Assembly: GCF_000282635.1 (NCBI RefSeq)
Contig: NZ_AKIW01000083.1
Span: forward strand, 1-59,257
Source of the DNA: Variovorax sp. CF313
Lineage (GTDB): Bacteria > Pseudomonadota > Gammaproteobacteria > Burkholderiales > Burkholderiaceae_C
Reading direction: 5' to 3'
DNA length: 59,257 nt
A program made the translations under genes and the position numbers. The notes under the pieces were generated by a model that did not search any database, was not told the origin of the DNA, and was given only the letters and a program-made list of their open reading frames with translations. Position 1 is the first letter of the stretch, and every line of letters starts with the position of its first letter. Positions 42,498 through 52,107 of this stretch are shown here, one piece after another.

Positions 42498-44360
42498 ATG
42501 GAACACGCACCCGCCTGGCTGACCAACAGCCTGATCTACCTTGGCGCCGCCGTGCTGGTGGTGCCGCTGTCGAAGGCCCTGGGCCTCGGCTCGATCATCG
42601 GCTACCTCGTGGCCGGCATCGCCATCGGCCCCTGGGGACTGGGCCTCGTGTCCAGCGTCGAGGACGTGCTGCACTTCGCCGAGTTCGGCGTGGTGCTGAT
42701 GCTGTTCCTCGTGGGCCTCGAACTCGAACCCAAGCGCCTGTGGAACCTGCGCCGCCCCATCTTCGGCTGGGGCGCCGCGCAGGTGCTGAGCTGCGCGACG
42801 GTGCTGTTCGCCGCGGGCTGGGCCGTGGGCGCCGAATGGCGCGTGGCGCTGGTGGCAGCGCTGGGCCTCGCGCTGTCGTCCACCGCCATTGCGCTGCAGG
42901 TGTTCGGCGAGCGCAACCTGCTGAAGACGCCCAGCGGCCAGGCCGGCTTCTCGATCCTGCTGTTCCAGGACGTGGCCGCGATTCCGATCCTCGCACTGCT
43001 GCCGCTGCTCGCGGGCGCCACCACGGCCGAGCAGTCCATCACCGGCCTCGAACGCGCGCTGGAAGCCGCGAAGATCATCGGCGTGATCGGCGGCATCATC
43101 CTTGGCGGCCGGCTGCTGCTGCGTCCCATCCTGCGCTGGATCGCGCGCAGCGACACGCCCGAGATCTTCACCGCCGCCGCGCTGCTGCTGGTGGTGGCCA
43201 TCGCCGCGCTGATGCAGGCAGTCGGCCTGTCGATGGCGCTCGGCGCGTTCCTCGCCGGCGTGCTGCTGGCCGAGAGCGAATACCGGCGCGAGCTCGAGAC
43301 CGACATCGAGCCCTTCAAGGGCCTGCTGCTGGGCCTGTTCTTCATCGCCGTGGGCATGTCGATCAACTTCGGCGTGCTGATCGCGAGCCCCTGGGTCATG
43401 GCGATGCTGGTGGTCGGTTTCATGGCCGTCAAGCTGGTGGTGATCTACGCGCTCGCCAAGGCCATGGGCATTGCCTACCAGGAGCGCCCGGTGTTCACGC
43501 TGCTGCTGGCGCAGGGCGGCGAGTTCGCGTTCGTGGTGTTCCAGGCCGCGGGGCCCGACGTGCTGCCGCCCGAGATCACCTCGCTGCTGATCGGCGCGGT
43601 CGCGCTGTCGATGCTGCTGTCGCCGCTGCTGCTGGTGCTGCTCGACAAGTTCGTGCTGCCGCGCTACAGCCGCAACGGCGGCACCCAGCTGGAAGAGATT
43701 TCGGAGCAGCAGGACGCCAAGGTGCTGATCTGCGGCTTCGGCCGATACGGACAGATCGTCGGCCGCATGCTGATGTCGCAAGGCCTGCGCGTGACCGTGC
43801 TCGACCACGACGCCGACACCGTCGAAGGCTTGCGCCAGTTCGGCTTTCGCGTGTTCTACGGCGATGCCACGCGGCTCGACCTGCTGCGCACCGCAGGCGC
43901 CGGCTCGGCCAAGGCCATCGTGGTGGCGGTGGACGACATCGAGCAGTCGCTCGAAATCGTCGACCTGGTGAAGGAGAACTTCCCGCAGGCGCGCATCATC
44001 GCGCGGGCTCGCAACGTGACGCACCTGTTCCAGCTGCGCGACCGTGGCGTGATGGACGTGGAGCGCGAGGTGTTCGAGTCATCGCTGCGCAGCGCCCGCA
44101 CCGCGCTCGAAGCACTGGGCTGGCCGGCGCATGAAGCGCGCGAGTCGGCCATGCGCTTTCGCCGCCGGAATATCAAGCTCAGCGACGAGATCTATCCGCA
44201 CTACAAGGACCGCGCCAAGCTGATCGCGGCCAACAAGGCGGGCCGCCAGCAGTTCGAGGAACAGATGGCGCGCGAGCGCGAGGAGCGGCAGCGGCGCTCG
44301 GGGCGCGACTGGGATCGGATCGACGAAAACGAGGCAACGAAGGAAGAGGCGGACGCGTAG
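42498..44360 (+). CDS. KefC-type glutathione-regulated potassium efflux protein
   Basis: This is a 620-residue monovalent cation:proton antiporter-2 family protein. About 12 membrane segments (residues 1-385) include GLGSIIGYLVAGIAIGPWGLG, FLVGLELEPKRLW and AQGGEFAFVVFQ. A KTN/RCK domain follows (about 410-530, ICGFGRYGQIVG, VFYGDATRLDLL). The C-terminal tail is highly charged. It should export potassium and acidify the cytoplasm under electrophile stress. The ATG follows the kefF-like stop without a gap. Confidence 0.93.
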   Translation: MEHAPAWLTNSLIYLGAAVLVVPLSKALGLGSIIGYLVAGIAIGPWGLGLVSSVEDVLHFAEFGVVLMLFLVGLELEPKRLWNLRRPIFGWGAAQVLSCATVLFAAGWAVGAEWRVALVAALGLALSSTAIALQVFGERNLLKTPSGQAGFSILLFQDVAAIPILALLPLLAGATTAEQSITGLERALEAAKIIGVIGGIILGGRLLLRPILRWIARSDTPEIFTAAALLLVVAIAALMQAVGLSMALGAFLAGVLLAESEYRRELETDIEPFKGLLLGLFFIAVGMSINFGVLIASPWVMAMLVVGFMAVKLVVIYALAKAMGIAYQERPVFTLLLAQGGEFAFVVFQAAGPDVLPPEITSLLIGAVALSMLLSPLLLVLLDKFVLPRYSRNGGTQLEEISEQQDAKVLICGFGRYGQIVGRMLMSQGLRVTVLDHDADTVEGLRQFGFRVFYGDATRLDLLRTAGAGSAKAIVVAVDDIEQSLEIVDLVKENFPQARIIARARNVTHLFQLRDRGVMDVEREVFESSLRSARTALEALGWPAHEARESAMRFRRRNIKLSDEIYPHYKDRAKLIAANKAGRQQFEEQMAREREERQRRSGRDWDRIDENEATKEEADA

Positions 44361-44488
44361 CGCCCCTCCGCTCGCGCCTTCAGGGGGCCCCGGCATCACG
44401 TCGGGCTTGGACCCGCCGCCCCAGCCAAGAAGAGCGAGACGCCATATCGATTTCCATCAGGGTTTCCCCTCAGCAAGCCCCGATCCTT

Positions 44489-44527
44489 CATTCAGTACAC
44501 TGATTGTCATATTCAGTGTGCTGAATG
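44489..44527. promoter_or_regulatory. Paired palindromic operators upstream of the vanillate operon
   Basis: Two small palindromes lie next to each other: TCAGT-AC-ACTGA (44492-44503) and TTCAG-TGTG-CTGAA (44512-44525). The 16-base outer halves (44489-44504 and 44512-44527) are also inverted copies of each other, with 14 of 16 positions matching. This is typical of MarR-family operators bound by two dimers. It lies about 65-100 bp before the transporter ATG. The MarR gene at 48061 is the likely ligand protein. Confidence 0.7.
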
Positions 44528-44590
44528 TCATGTCGCACTCAAAAAAATGCTTCGTGCGACTGCGCTTGTATTTCCCTTCAGGAGACAACG

Positions 44591-45928
44591 ATGAAACACG
44601 CCTTGCGCCGTGACCTGGACGAAGGTCCCATGAGCAGATTCCAATGGAGCGCGATCGCCATCTGCGTCACGCTCATCATGCTCGACGGCTTCGACGTGCT
44701 GGTGATGGCATTCACCGCCGCCAGCGTCTCGGCCGAATGGAAGCTCAGCGGCGCCCAGCTCGGCGTGTTGTTCAGTGCCGGTCTGTTTGGCATGGCCGCC
44801 GGTTCGCTGTTTCTCGCGCCCCTTGCCGACCGATTCGGGCGCCAGGCCATCATCCTCCTGTGCCTCGTCGTGATCGCGCTCGGCATGGGGCTTTCGGCGC
44901 TGGCGCAGAGCAGCACCCAACTGGCGGCCCTGCGCGCACTCACAGGGCTCGGCATCGGCGGAATGCTGGCCAGCGTCGGCGTCATCACTGCTGAATTCGC
45001 CTCGAACAAGTGGCGCAGCACGGCTGTCGCCTTGCAGGCGACGGGCTATCCCATCGGCGCGACGATCGGTGGCAGCATCGCCGCGGTGCTGCTCGAGGCC
45101 TACGGGTGGCGCTCGGTCTTCGTCTTCGGCGGCCTCGCCACGGTCGCCATGATTCCGCTGGTGCTCTGGCGGCTGCCGGAATCCGTCGACTTCCTCACTT
45201 CGAGGCGCCCGGCTGGCGCGCTGCAAAAGCTCAACGCCCTGCTACGAAAAATGCAGCGCACCGAACTGGCCGAACTCCCGCCGCTCCCGGCCGTTGGCGA
45301 ACGCCCTTCCAACACGATCCCGGGCCTGTTCAACGGCGGACTGGCCCGCTCGACGCTGCTGCTCTGGGCCGCATTCTTCCTGCTCATGTTCAGCTTCTAC
45401 TTCGCGCTCAGCTGGACGCCGAAGCTGCTGGTTTCGGCGGGGCTCTCGGCCCGCCAGGGGATCACGGGCGGCGTGCTGCTGAACATCGGGGGCATCGTTG
45501 GCGGCAGCCTGTTCGGGCTGCTGGCCGCCCGGCTGGACCTCGGCCGGCTGACGGCTGCCAGCCTGACGATGACAGCCGTCGCCATGGCCGCCTTCGGCGC
45601 CTCGACCGGTCACCTCGGTGCGTCGTTCGCGATTGCCTTCCTGATCGGCGCATTCATCTTCGGCTCGATGGCCGGCCTCTATGCGTTCGCGCCGGTCATC
45701 TATCCGGCGGCAGTGCGCACGACCGGCATGGGCTGGGCCATCGGCATCGGCCGCATCGGTGCCATCCTCGCTCCGCTGATTGCCGGCATGCTGCTCGACG
45801 GCGGCTGGCAGGCACCGAAGCTGTACTACGCCTATGCGCTGCCGCTGATCGCGGCGATGGCGGCAGTGCTGGCGCTGCGCCAAAGCGCCGCGCGGCAGTC
45901 CACAGGCGCCGTGATCAGTGCGCGCTGA
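44591..45928 (+). CDS. Aromatic acid:H+ symporter family MFS transporter (VanK/PcaK-like)
   Basis: This is a 445-residue major facilitator with 12 membrane segments. AAHS hallmarks are MLDGFDVLVMAFTAASVSAEW in helix 1, LADRFGRQ in the loop 2-3 motif, and RALTGLGIGGMLAS. It should import vanillate or a related aromatic acid by proton symport. The start is ATG at 44591 with AGGAGA upstream. It is the first gene of an operon with vanA and vanB and lies behind the paired operators. Confidence 0.9.
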   Translation: MKHALRRDLDEGPMSRFQWSAIAICVTLIMLDGFDVLVMAFTAASVSAEWKLSGAQLGVLFSAGLFGMAAGSLFLAPLADRFGRQAIILLCLVVIALGMGLSALAQSSTQLAALRALTGLGIGGMLASVGVITAEFASNKWRSTAVALQATGYPIGATIGGSIAAVLLEAYGWRSVFVFGGLATVAMIPLVLWRLPESVDFLTSRRPAGALQKLNALLRKMQRTELAELPPLPAVGERPSNTIPGLFNGGLARSTLLLWAAFFLLMFSFYFALSWTPKLLVSAGLSARQGITGGVLLNIGGIVGGSLFGLLAARLDLGRLTAASLTMTAVAMAAFGASTGHLGASFAIAFLIGAFIFGSMAGLYAFAPVIYPAAVRTTGMGWAIGIGRIGAILAPLIAGMLLDGGWQAPKLYYAYALPLIAAMAAVLALRQSAARQSTGAVISAR

Positions 45929-45970
45929 GCCGGTTTCTTTTTCTTTCCCGGAAATCTCAAGGAGACACAC

Positions 45971-47026
45971 ATGTTCCCGAAAAATGCCTGGTACGTGGCC
46001 TGCACCGCCAACGAAATCGACGACAAGCCGCTGGGCCGGATGATCTGCGGCGAGAAGCTCGTGCTGTACCGTGCGGCTGAGGGCAAGGCTGCGGCGCTGG
46101 AGGATTTCTGCCCGCATCGGGGTGCACCGCTCTCGCTCGGCTCGGTCGTCGAAGGCAAGCTCGTGTGCGGCTATCACGGCCTGGAGATGGGCTGCGACGG
46201 CAAGACGGTCGCCATGCCCGGCCAGCGCGTGCGTGGATTCCCCGCGATCCGGTCCTTCCCGGTGATCGAGCGCTATGGTTTTGTCTGGGTGTGGCCCGGC
46301 GACCCGGCCCTGTCCGACCCGGCCAAGCTGCATCACCTCGAGTGGGCCGAAAGCCCGGATTGGGCCTACGGCGGCGGCCTCTTCCATATCCAGTGCGACT
46401 ACCGGCTCATGATCGACAACCTGATGGACCTGACGCACGAGACCTACGTGCACGCGACCAGCATCGGCCAGAAGGAAATCGACGAGACGCCGACCAAGAC
46501 CGTCACCGAAGGCGACACCGTCACCACCGCCCGCCACATGGAAAACATCATGGCGCCCCCTTTCTGGCGCATGGCGCTGCGCGGCAACCACCTGGCCGAC
46601 GACGTGCCGGTCGACCGCTGGCAAATCTGCCGTTTCACGCCGCCGAGTCACGTGCTGATCGAAGTCGGCGTCGCGCACGCCGGCAAGGGCGGCTATCACG
46701 CCGACCCGGCGCACAAGGTGTCGAGCATCGTGGTCGACTTCATCACCCCCGAAACGGAAACCTCGATCTGGTACTTCTGGGGCATGGCACGCAATTTTCA
46801 GCCGCACGACAAGGCGCTCACCGCATCGATCCGCGAAGGCCAGGGCAAGATCTTCAGCGAAGACCTCGAGATGCTCGAATCGCAGCAGCGCAACCTGCTC
46901 GCGCACCCGCAACGGCAGTTGCTCAAGCTCAACATCGATTCCGGCGGCGTGCAGTCGCGCCGTGTCATCGAACGCCTGATCGCACAGGAAGACGAAGCTT
47001 CCAGCAAGCAGGAGGTCGCAGAATGA
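45971..47026 (+). CDS. vanA: Vanillate O-demethylase oxygenase subunit
   Basis: This is a 351-residue Rieske non-heme iron oxygenase. The Rieske cluster ligands are Cys47 and His49 (FCPHRGAPLS) and Cys66 and His69 (CGYHGLEM). The iron site includes His156 and His161 in DNLMDLTHETYVH. With VanB it converts vanillate to protocatechuate and formaldehyde. Related demethylases for syringate or other methoxylated acids are possible, but the length and motifs fit VanA. A good AAGGAG precedes the ATG. It overlaps vanB. Confidence 0.92.
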   Translation: MFPKNAWYVACTANEIDDKPLGRMICGEKLVLYRAAEGKAAALEDFCPHRGAPLSLGSVVEGKLVCGYHGLEMGCDGKTVAMPGQRVRGFPAIRSFPVIERYGFVWVWPGDPALSDPAKLHHLEWAESPDWAYGGGLFHIQCDYRLMIDNLMDLTHETYVHATSIGQKEIDETPTKTVTEGDTVTTARHMENIMAPPFWRMALRGNHLADDVPVDRWQICRFTPPSHVLIEVGVAHAGKGGYHADPAHKVSSIVVDFITPETETSIWYFWGMARNFQPHDKALTASIREGQGKIFSEDLEMLESQQRNLLAHPQRQLLKLNIDSGGVQSRRVIERLIAQEDEASSKQEVAE

Positions 47027-47988
47027 ACGCCTCCGAACTCAACGTGCGCGTTGCACGCAAGCACGTCGAAGCGCTGGACATCTGCACATTCGAACTGGTG
47101 CGGGAAGATGGAGGCGCCCTGCCGGCGTTCTCGGCCGGTTCGCACATCGACGTGCACATGCCGAACGGTGTCACGCGCCAGTACTCGCTGTGCAATGACC
47201 CGAGCGAGAGCCATCGTTATCTGATCGGCGTGCTGCGCGACCCGAACTCCCGCGGCGGATCGCAAACGATGCACGACCTCGTCAAGGAGGGCGACGCGCT
47301 TCGCATCAGCGCACCGAAGAACCACTTCCCGCTGGCGCACGGCGCCGCGCACAGCGTGCTGATTGCCGGCGGAATCGGTGTGACGCCCATTCTGTGCATG
47401 GCGGAGCGGCTGGCGGTCGCCAACGCGGCCTTTGAAATGCACTACTGCACGCGTTCGCAGGAACGCACCGCGTTTGTCGAGCGCATCGCGCGAGCGCCAT
47501 TCGCTTCCCGGGTGCAATTTCACTTCGATGACGGGGATGAAACGCAGAAGTTGTCGCTTCCGGCCGTTGTCCAGGCTCCGAAGACGGGCGTTCATCTGTA
47601 CGTGTGCGGGCCCAAGGGCTTCATGGACTGGGTGCTCGACGCTGCACGCGCCGCCGGCTGGCCGGTCGACCAGCTCCACTACGAATTCTTCTCGGCCGAG
47701 GTGGTCAAGTCGGACGCCGACGCAGCCTTCGAGGTCAAGCTCGCGAGCTCCGGCCGCATTGTTGCGGTGCCCAAGGACAAGACGGTGGTGCAGGCCCTTG
47801 CGGCGGCGGGTATCGAGGTCGCCACTTCGTGCGAGCAGGGCGTGTGCGGCACGTGCCTCACGCGCGTGCTCGAAGGCGAACCCGACCACAAGGACATGTA
47901 TCTGACGCCCGAGGAACAGGCAGCCAACGATCAGTTCACGCCCTGCTGTTCGCGATCGCGTTCGCCGATCCTCGTGCTCGACCTGTAG
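47023..47988 (+). CDS. vanB: Vanillate O-demethylase reductase subunit
   Basis: This is a 321-residue phthalate-dioxygenase-reductase-type protein. The flavin-binding motif is RQYSLCNDP, the NAD-binding motif LIAGGIGVTPILCM, and the C-terminal plant-type 2Fe-2S motif CEQGVCGTC with a distal Cys pair in TPCCSRS. It passes electrons from NADH to VanA. Its ATG overlaps the vanA stop as ATGA, so the two are translationally coupled. Confidence 0.94.
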   Translation: MNASELNVRVARKHVEALDICTFELVREDGGALPAFSAGSHIDVHMPNGVTRQYSLCNDPSESHRYLIGVLRDPNSRGGSQTMHDLVKEGDALRISAPKNHFPLAHGAAHSVLIAGGIGVTPILCMAERLAVANAAFEMHYCTRSQERTAFVERIARAPFASRVQFHFDDGDETQKLSLPAVVQAPKTGVHLYVCGPKGFMDWVLDAARAAGWPVDQLHYEFFSAEVVKSDADAAFEVKLASSGRIVAVPKDKTVVQALAAAGIEVATSCEQGVCGTCLTRVLEGEPDHKDMYLTPEEQAANDQFTPCCSRSRSPILVLDL

Positions 47989-48060
47989 GGCGCTTGGAGC
48001 GGGAGGGGCTCGGTAAGATCGCGGGCTTCTGCGCCGCCGAAGCCGATCTGTTTCTCCATC

Positions 48061-48528
48061 ATGTCCCTTAGCAAGTCCAATACCGCCGCGATCGACATCA
48101 ACGACCAGCCGGGTCACCTCATCCGGCGCGCCCATCAGATCGCAGTGTCGGTATTCCACGAGACGCTGGGGCGCGACGTCACGCCGGTGCAATATGCCGC
48201 GATGCGCGTCTTGCAGGACAAGCCGGGCATCGACCAGATCACCCTGGCCCAGCAGGTGGCCCTCGATACCTCCAGCGCTGCCGACATCGCCGCGCGCCTG
48301 GAAACGAAGGGATTGATCACCCGCAAGATGCTGGCGCGCGGACAGCGCGAGTTGCGCCTCACGACCGCCGGCGAGGATTTGCTTGCAGAGATGGTGCCCG
48401 CGATGGCACAGATGCAAGACACTCTCCTGGGTTCGCTGAGCGAGAAGGAGCGCGTGGATTTCATGGCGTTGCTCAGGAAATTCGTCACCGTCAACAACGA
48501 AAAGAGCCGCGCGCCGATGCGCGCTTAA
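48061..48528 (+). CDS. MarR-family regulator, probable controller of the vanillate operon
   Basis: This is a 155-residue winged-helix regulator. It has the MarR layout: an N-terminal helix with HLIRRAHQIAVSVFHETLG, recognition helix region LAQQVALDTSSAADIAARLETKGLI, wing RKMLARGQRELRLTTAG, and a C-terminal dimerisation helix. It lies 72 bp after vanB on the same strand. It probably represses the upstream transporter-vanAB genes through the paired palindromes. Classical VanR regulators are GntR proteins, so this would be a different control type. Confidence 0.87.
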   Translation: MSLSKSNTAAIDINDQPGHLIRRAHQIAVSVFHETLGRDVTPVQYAAMRVLQDKPGIDQITLAQQVALDTSSAADIAARLETKGLITRKMLARGQRELRLTTAGEDLLAEMVPAMAQMQDTLLGSLSEKERVDFMALLRKFVTVNNEKSRAPMRA

Positions 48529-48654
48529 TGCGGGCGGCGGGTCCCTCTTCGGGATGGCGGGGTTGTCCACGAGCGCCGTGGTGGCTTCGCAAGCCGACTG
48601 TTGTAATCGGACATGGAACGCCGTGCGAACGCGTCGCCTCGGCACAATCACCCC

Positions 48655-49158
48655 ATGCCCAGCGTCCAACCCATCAAGAAAAAGACAGCCCCTGCGGTCG
48701 CAGCCACCCCGGCGCCCATGACCGGGTCCGTGGACACCGCCTTCCTTCGCACGCTGGTGGGCTACAACGCGCGCCGCGCCTCGCTGGCCGTGATCGAGGT
48801 GTTCATGGAGCGCATGGCGGTGTACGGCCTGAAGGTGGTGGATTTCTCGGTGCTGTCGCTGATGGCGCACAACCCCGGCATCACCTCGCGCCAGCTGTGC
48901 GCCACGCTCGATGTGCTGCCGCCCAACCTGGTAGGACTGATCGCCGCGCTGGAGCGGCGCGGGTTGATCGAACGCCGCCCGCACCCGAGCGACGGCCGCG
49001 CCCTGGGCCTGCACCTCACGCCGGCAGGGATGGATCTGACCGCGCAGGCCGAGCAGACCGCCGCCGACCTGGAGGTGGACGCCACCGGGCGCCTGACGGC
49101 CGCCGAGCGCAAGACGCTGATCCGGCTGCTGCAGAAGGTGTACTCGCGGGGGGAATGA
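48655..49158 (+). CDS. MarR-family regulator, probable controller of the phenylpropanoid genes
   Basis: This is a 167-residue MarR regulator. The wing and recognition region has TSRQLCATLDVLPPNLVGLIAALERRGLIERRPHPSDGR. The N-terminal 25 residues are a Lys/Pro/Ala-rich extension. ATG at 48655 is used; 48613 and 48718 are in-frame alternatives. It is next to the CoA-ester catabolic genes, where FerR/FerC/HcaR-type MarR repressors that respond to hydroxycinnamoyl-CoA are typical. It converges with the CoA-transferase gene. Confidence 0.85.
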   Translation: MPSVQPIKKKTAPAVAATPAPMTGSVDTAFLRTLVGYNARRASLAVIEVFMERMAVYGLKVVDFSVLSLMAHNPGITSRQLCATLDVLPPNLVGLIAALERRGLIERRPHPSDGRALGLHLTPAGMDLTAQAEQTAADLEVDATGRLTAAERKTLIRLLQKVYSRGE

Positions 49159-49222
49159 AGTTCCCTGTGGTTCTGCGTCCGCGCGCAGGGCCGAAGACGA
49201 CGCGGGCGCTATCGGAGGTACT

Positions 49223-50794
49223 TCACTCGACGCGCGACCTTTCGGCCATGGCCTTGGCCAGGCCACCCCACTGGGCGCGGAACAGCCCTGGGTCCATGGT
49301 CTTCACGTCGCGCATCAGGGGCCTGAACCCCATGTGCGCCAGCACATCGCGCTCCAGGTCGATGCCCGGCGCGATCTCGATCAGTTCCAGCCCTTCGGTG
49401 GTCAGGTGGAACACCGCGCGTTCGGTGACGAACAGCACGTTCTGCTGGCGCCGCGCGGCATCCAGCCCATTGAAGGTGATCTGCTCCACCTTCTCGATGA
49501 ACTTGCGGGACTTGCCTTCCTTGACGATGGTGAGCTGCCCGTCGGCCACCTTCACCTGCAGGCCCCCGGCGGTGAAGGTGCCGCAGAACACCAGATTCTT
49601 CGTGGAGCACGTGATGTTCACGAAGCCGCCGCAGCCCACGGGGCGGCCGTTGAATTTGCTCACGTTCACGTTGCCGTGGTTGTCCACCTGGGCCAGGCCC
49701 AGGAAGCTGGCGTCCAGGCCGCCGCCGTCGTAGAAGTCGAACTGCAGCGACTGCTCGATGATGGCGTCGGCGTTGTAGGCCACGCCGAAGTCGCCGCCCT
49801 GCGCGGGAATGCCGCCGGTGATGCCGCTCTCGACACTCAGGGTCAGCTGGTCGGCCACGCCCTCCTCCGCTGCCACCGAGGGCACGCCGGCCGGGATGCC
49901 GATGCCCAGGTTGGTGATCGCGCCGGGCGCAAGCTCCAGCGCCGAGCGGCGGGCAATCACCTTGCGCTCGTCCAGCGGCATGGGCTCCAGCGAGTTCACG
50001 GGCACGCGCACGTCGCCGCACAGCGCGGGGCTGAACTGCGTGGTGATGGTCTGCATGTGGTTCTCGGGCTGGCTGACCACCACGTAGTCCACCGACACGC
50101 CCGGCACCTTCACCGACTTGGGGTGCAGGCTGCCGGCCTGGACGATGCGCTCCACCTGCGCGATGACGATGCCGCCGCAGGCCTTGGCCGCATGGGCAAT
50201 GTTGATCTGCTCCAGCAGCATGCCTTCCTTGTCCAGCGTGATGTTGCCGTTCTCGTCGGCCAGGGTGCCGCGGATGATGGCCACGTCGATCTTGGGCGAG
50301 GGGTAGAACAACCATTCCTCGCCGTTGAATTCGACCAGCCTGACCAGGTCTTCGGTGGACTTGCCGTTGAGCTTGCCGCCCTCGATGCGCGGATCGACGA
50401 ACGTGCCCAGGCCCACCTTGGTCAGCAGGCCCGGGCTGCGGCTGGCGATGTGCCGTGTGAGGTGCGACAGGCTGCCCTGCGGGAAGTTGTAGGCCTCGAC
50501 CTCGCCTTCGAACACCATCTTCATCATCTCGGCGCCGGTCTGGCCGAAGTGGCCGGCCACGGTGCGCTTGATCATGCCGGGGTGGGCGAAGTGCACCATG
50601 CCCGCGTCCTTGCTGTTGCCGATGGCGCCGCAGGCCCAAGTGGTCACGTTGCGCGGGTGGCCTGTGTCCAGAAAGGTTTGCTCCACGCCCTTGAGCACTT
50701 CCTCGGGCAGGCTGGTGACGGCCAGGCCGCCCAGGAAGATGGTGGCGTCGTCGGGGATGAGGGCCCCGGCTTGGGCGGCGGTGATGATTTTCAT
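49223..50794 (-). CDS. Acyl-CoA:acetate/3-ketoacid-type CoA-transferase (YdiF-like)
   Basis: This is a 523-residue family I CoA-transferase with the alpha and beta domains fused in one chain. The catalytic Glu322 lies in LSVESGITGG. Other blocks are the N-terminal ATIFLGGLAVTSLPEE and LGIGIPAGVPSVAAEEG. It moves CoA between carboxylic acids. In this operon, with two thiolases, it may release vanillate or a related acid from its CoA thioester. This is the last gene of a minus-strand unit, 62 bp after the thiolase gene. Confidence 0.9.
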   Translation of the reverse strand: MKIITAAQAGALIPDDATIFLGGLAVTSLPEEVLKGVEQTFLDTGHPRNVTTWACGAIGNSKDAGMVHFAHPGMIKRTVAGHFGQTGAEMMKMVFEGEVEAYNFPQGSLSHLTRHIASRSPGLLTKVGLGTFVDPRIEGGKLNGKSTEDLVRLVEFNGEEWLFYPSPKIDVAIIRGTLADENGNITLDKEGMLLEQINIAHAAKACGGIVIAQVERIVQAGSLHPKSVKVPGVSVDYVVVSQPENHMQTITTQFSPALCGDVRVPVNSLEPMPLDERKVIARRSALELAPGAITNLGIGIPAGVPSVAAEEGVADQLTLSVESGITGGIPAQGGDFGVAYNADAIIEQSLQFDFYDGGGLDASFLGLAQVDNHGNVNVSKFNGRPVGCGGFVNITCSTKNLVFCGTFTAGGLQVKVADGQLTIVKEGKSRKFIEKVEQITFNGLDAARRQQNVLFVTERAVFHLTTEGLELIEIAPGIDLERDVLAHMGFRPLMRDVKTMDPGLFRAQWGGLAKAMAERSRVE

Positions 50795-50856
50795 GGCGTG
50801 TGGTTTTGTTGTCGGGAACGGGTTCGGTCGTTCTGGCGTCTTGAGTCCGGCAGCTC

Positions 50857-52104
50857 TCAGGCTTCGGGGTTTTCGATAAGCAACGCCATGCCCTGCCCGC
50901 CGCCCACGCAGGCGCTGGAAATGCCGTAGCGCAGGCCGCGGCGGCGCAGTTCGCGCGCCAGCGTCACCGTGAGGCGCACGCCGGTGGCGGCAAGCGGGTG
51001 GCCCAGCGCGATGGCGCCGCCGTTCACGTTGAGCTTGTCGCGGTCGAGGCCCAGCTCGCGCTCCACCGCGATGGTCTGGGCGCCCTGGGCCTCGTTGATT
51101 TCGAACAGGCCGATGTCGTCCAGCGCGAGCCCGGTGCGCGCCAGCAGCGCGCGGATGGCGGGGGCCGGGCCGATGCCCATGTACTCGGGCGCCACGCCCA
51201 CCGCCGCCGCACCGCGCAGACGCGCCAGGGGCTTGAGGCCGCGCTGCTGCACATACGCATCGCCGGCCACCACCGCGCCCACGGCGCCATCGACCAGGGC
51301 CGAGCTGTTGCCGGCCGTCTGCACGCCACCGGGATAGACGGTGCGCAAGCCCGCCAGGGCCTCGATGGGCGAGGGGCGCGGGTGGGTGTCGCGGTCGAGC
51401 TGCGCCACCTTGCGCGGCAGCGTGATGCCCCGCGTGGCATAGCCTTCGAGCGCGAATTTTTCGCTCGTCACCGGCACGATCTCGCCGGCCAGGAAGCCAT
51501 CGGCCTGGGCCTTGAGCGCTCGCTCGAACGAGCGGGCGGCGTAGGCGTCCACGTCTTCGCGGGTGATGCCGTATTTCTTCGCCAGGTTCTCGGCGGTCTC
51601 GATCATCGTGACCGGGCCCGCGGTGTCGATCAGCGCTTCCATCAGGAAGTCCTTGAACTCCACCGGCGCGCCCAGCTTGAAGCCCGTGCGGTGCGTGTAG
51701 GCGGCAATCGGGTTGCGCGTCATGGACTCGGTGCCCACCACCAGCGCCACGTCGGCATAGCCCAGCGCGATCTGGTCGGCCGCCTGGCGGAGCAGCTCGA
51801 ACCCCGTGCCGCAGATGCGCTGCACCAGGATGGCCGGCACGCTCTGCGGCACGCCCGCGTACAGGCCGATGTGGCGCGGCAGCACGAAGGCGTCGAAATC
51901 GGCCTGCGCCATCGATCCGGTGATGACCGAGTTCACGTCGGCGGCGGACACGCCGCTGCGCTCCAGCACCGCACGGGCGACCTTGATGCCCATGTCGGTG
52001 GGCGACACATGGCCCAGGGGACCGCAGTAGTCGACCATCGGCGTGCGCACGCCGTCGATCAGCCAGGCATTCAGGGGAGCGGAAAAGGAATGTTCAGTGG
52101 TCAT
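50857..52104 (-). CDS. Thiolase family protein (acetyl-CoA acyltransferase)
   Basis: This is a 415-residue thiolase with the complete active site: Cys98 (QRICGTGFE), the NEAxA-type INEAQGAQ, His369 (GGAIALGHPLAATG) and Cys399 (SSACVGGGQGMA). It should cleave a 3-ketoacyl-CoA with CoA. It begins three bases after the stop of the next thiolase-like gene, so translation is likely coupled. The context makes a 3-keto-3-(hydroxyaryl)propionyl-CoA a plausible substrate. Confidence 0.92.
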   Translation of the reverse strand: MTTEHSFSAPLNAWLIDGVRTPMVDYCGPLGHVSPTDMGIKVARAVLERSGVSAADVNSVITGSMAQADFDAFVLPRHIGLYAGVPQSVPAILVQRICGTGFELLRQAADQIALGYADVALVVGTESMTRNPIAAYTHRTGFKLGAPVEFKDFLMEALIDTAGPVTMIETAENLAKKYGITREDVDAYAARSFERALKAQADGFLAGEIVPVTSEKFALEGYATRGITLPRKVAQLDRDTHPRPSPIEALAGLRTVYPGGVQTAGNSSALVDGAVGAVVAGDAYVQQRGLKPLARLRGAAAVGVAPEYMGIGPAPAIRALLARTGLALDDIGLFEINEAQGAQTIAVERELGLDRDKLNVNGGAIALGHPLAATGVRLTVTLARELRRRGLRYGISSACVGGGQGMALLIENPEA

Positions 52105-52107
52105 GGA

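Noticed and set aside
41064..44024. A long minus-strand open frame opposite the Kef genes
   Set aside because: Apart from the ParA gene at its end (41064-41684), it is antisense to KefF and KefC, rich in His, Gln and Arg, and has no recognisable domain.
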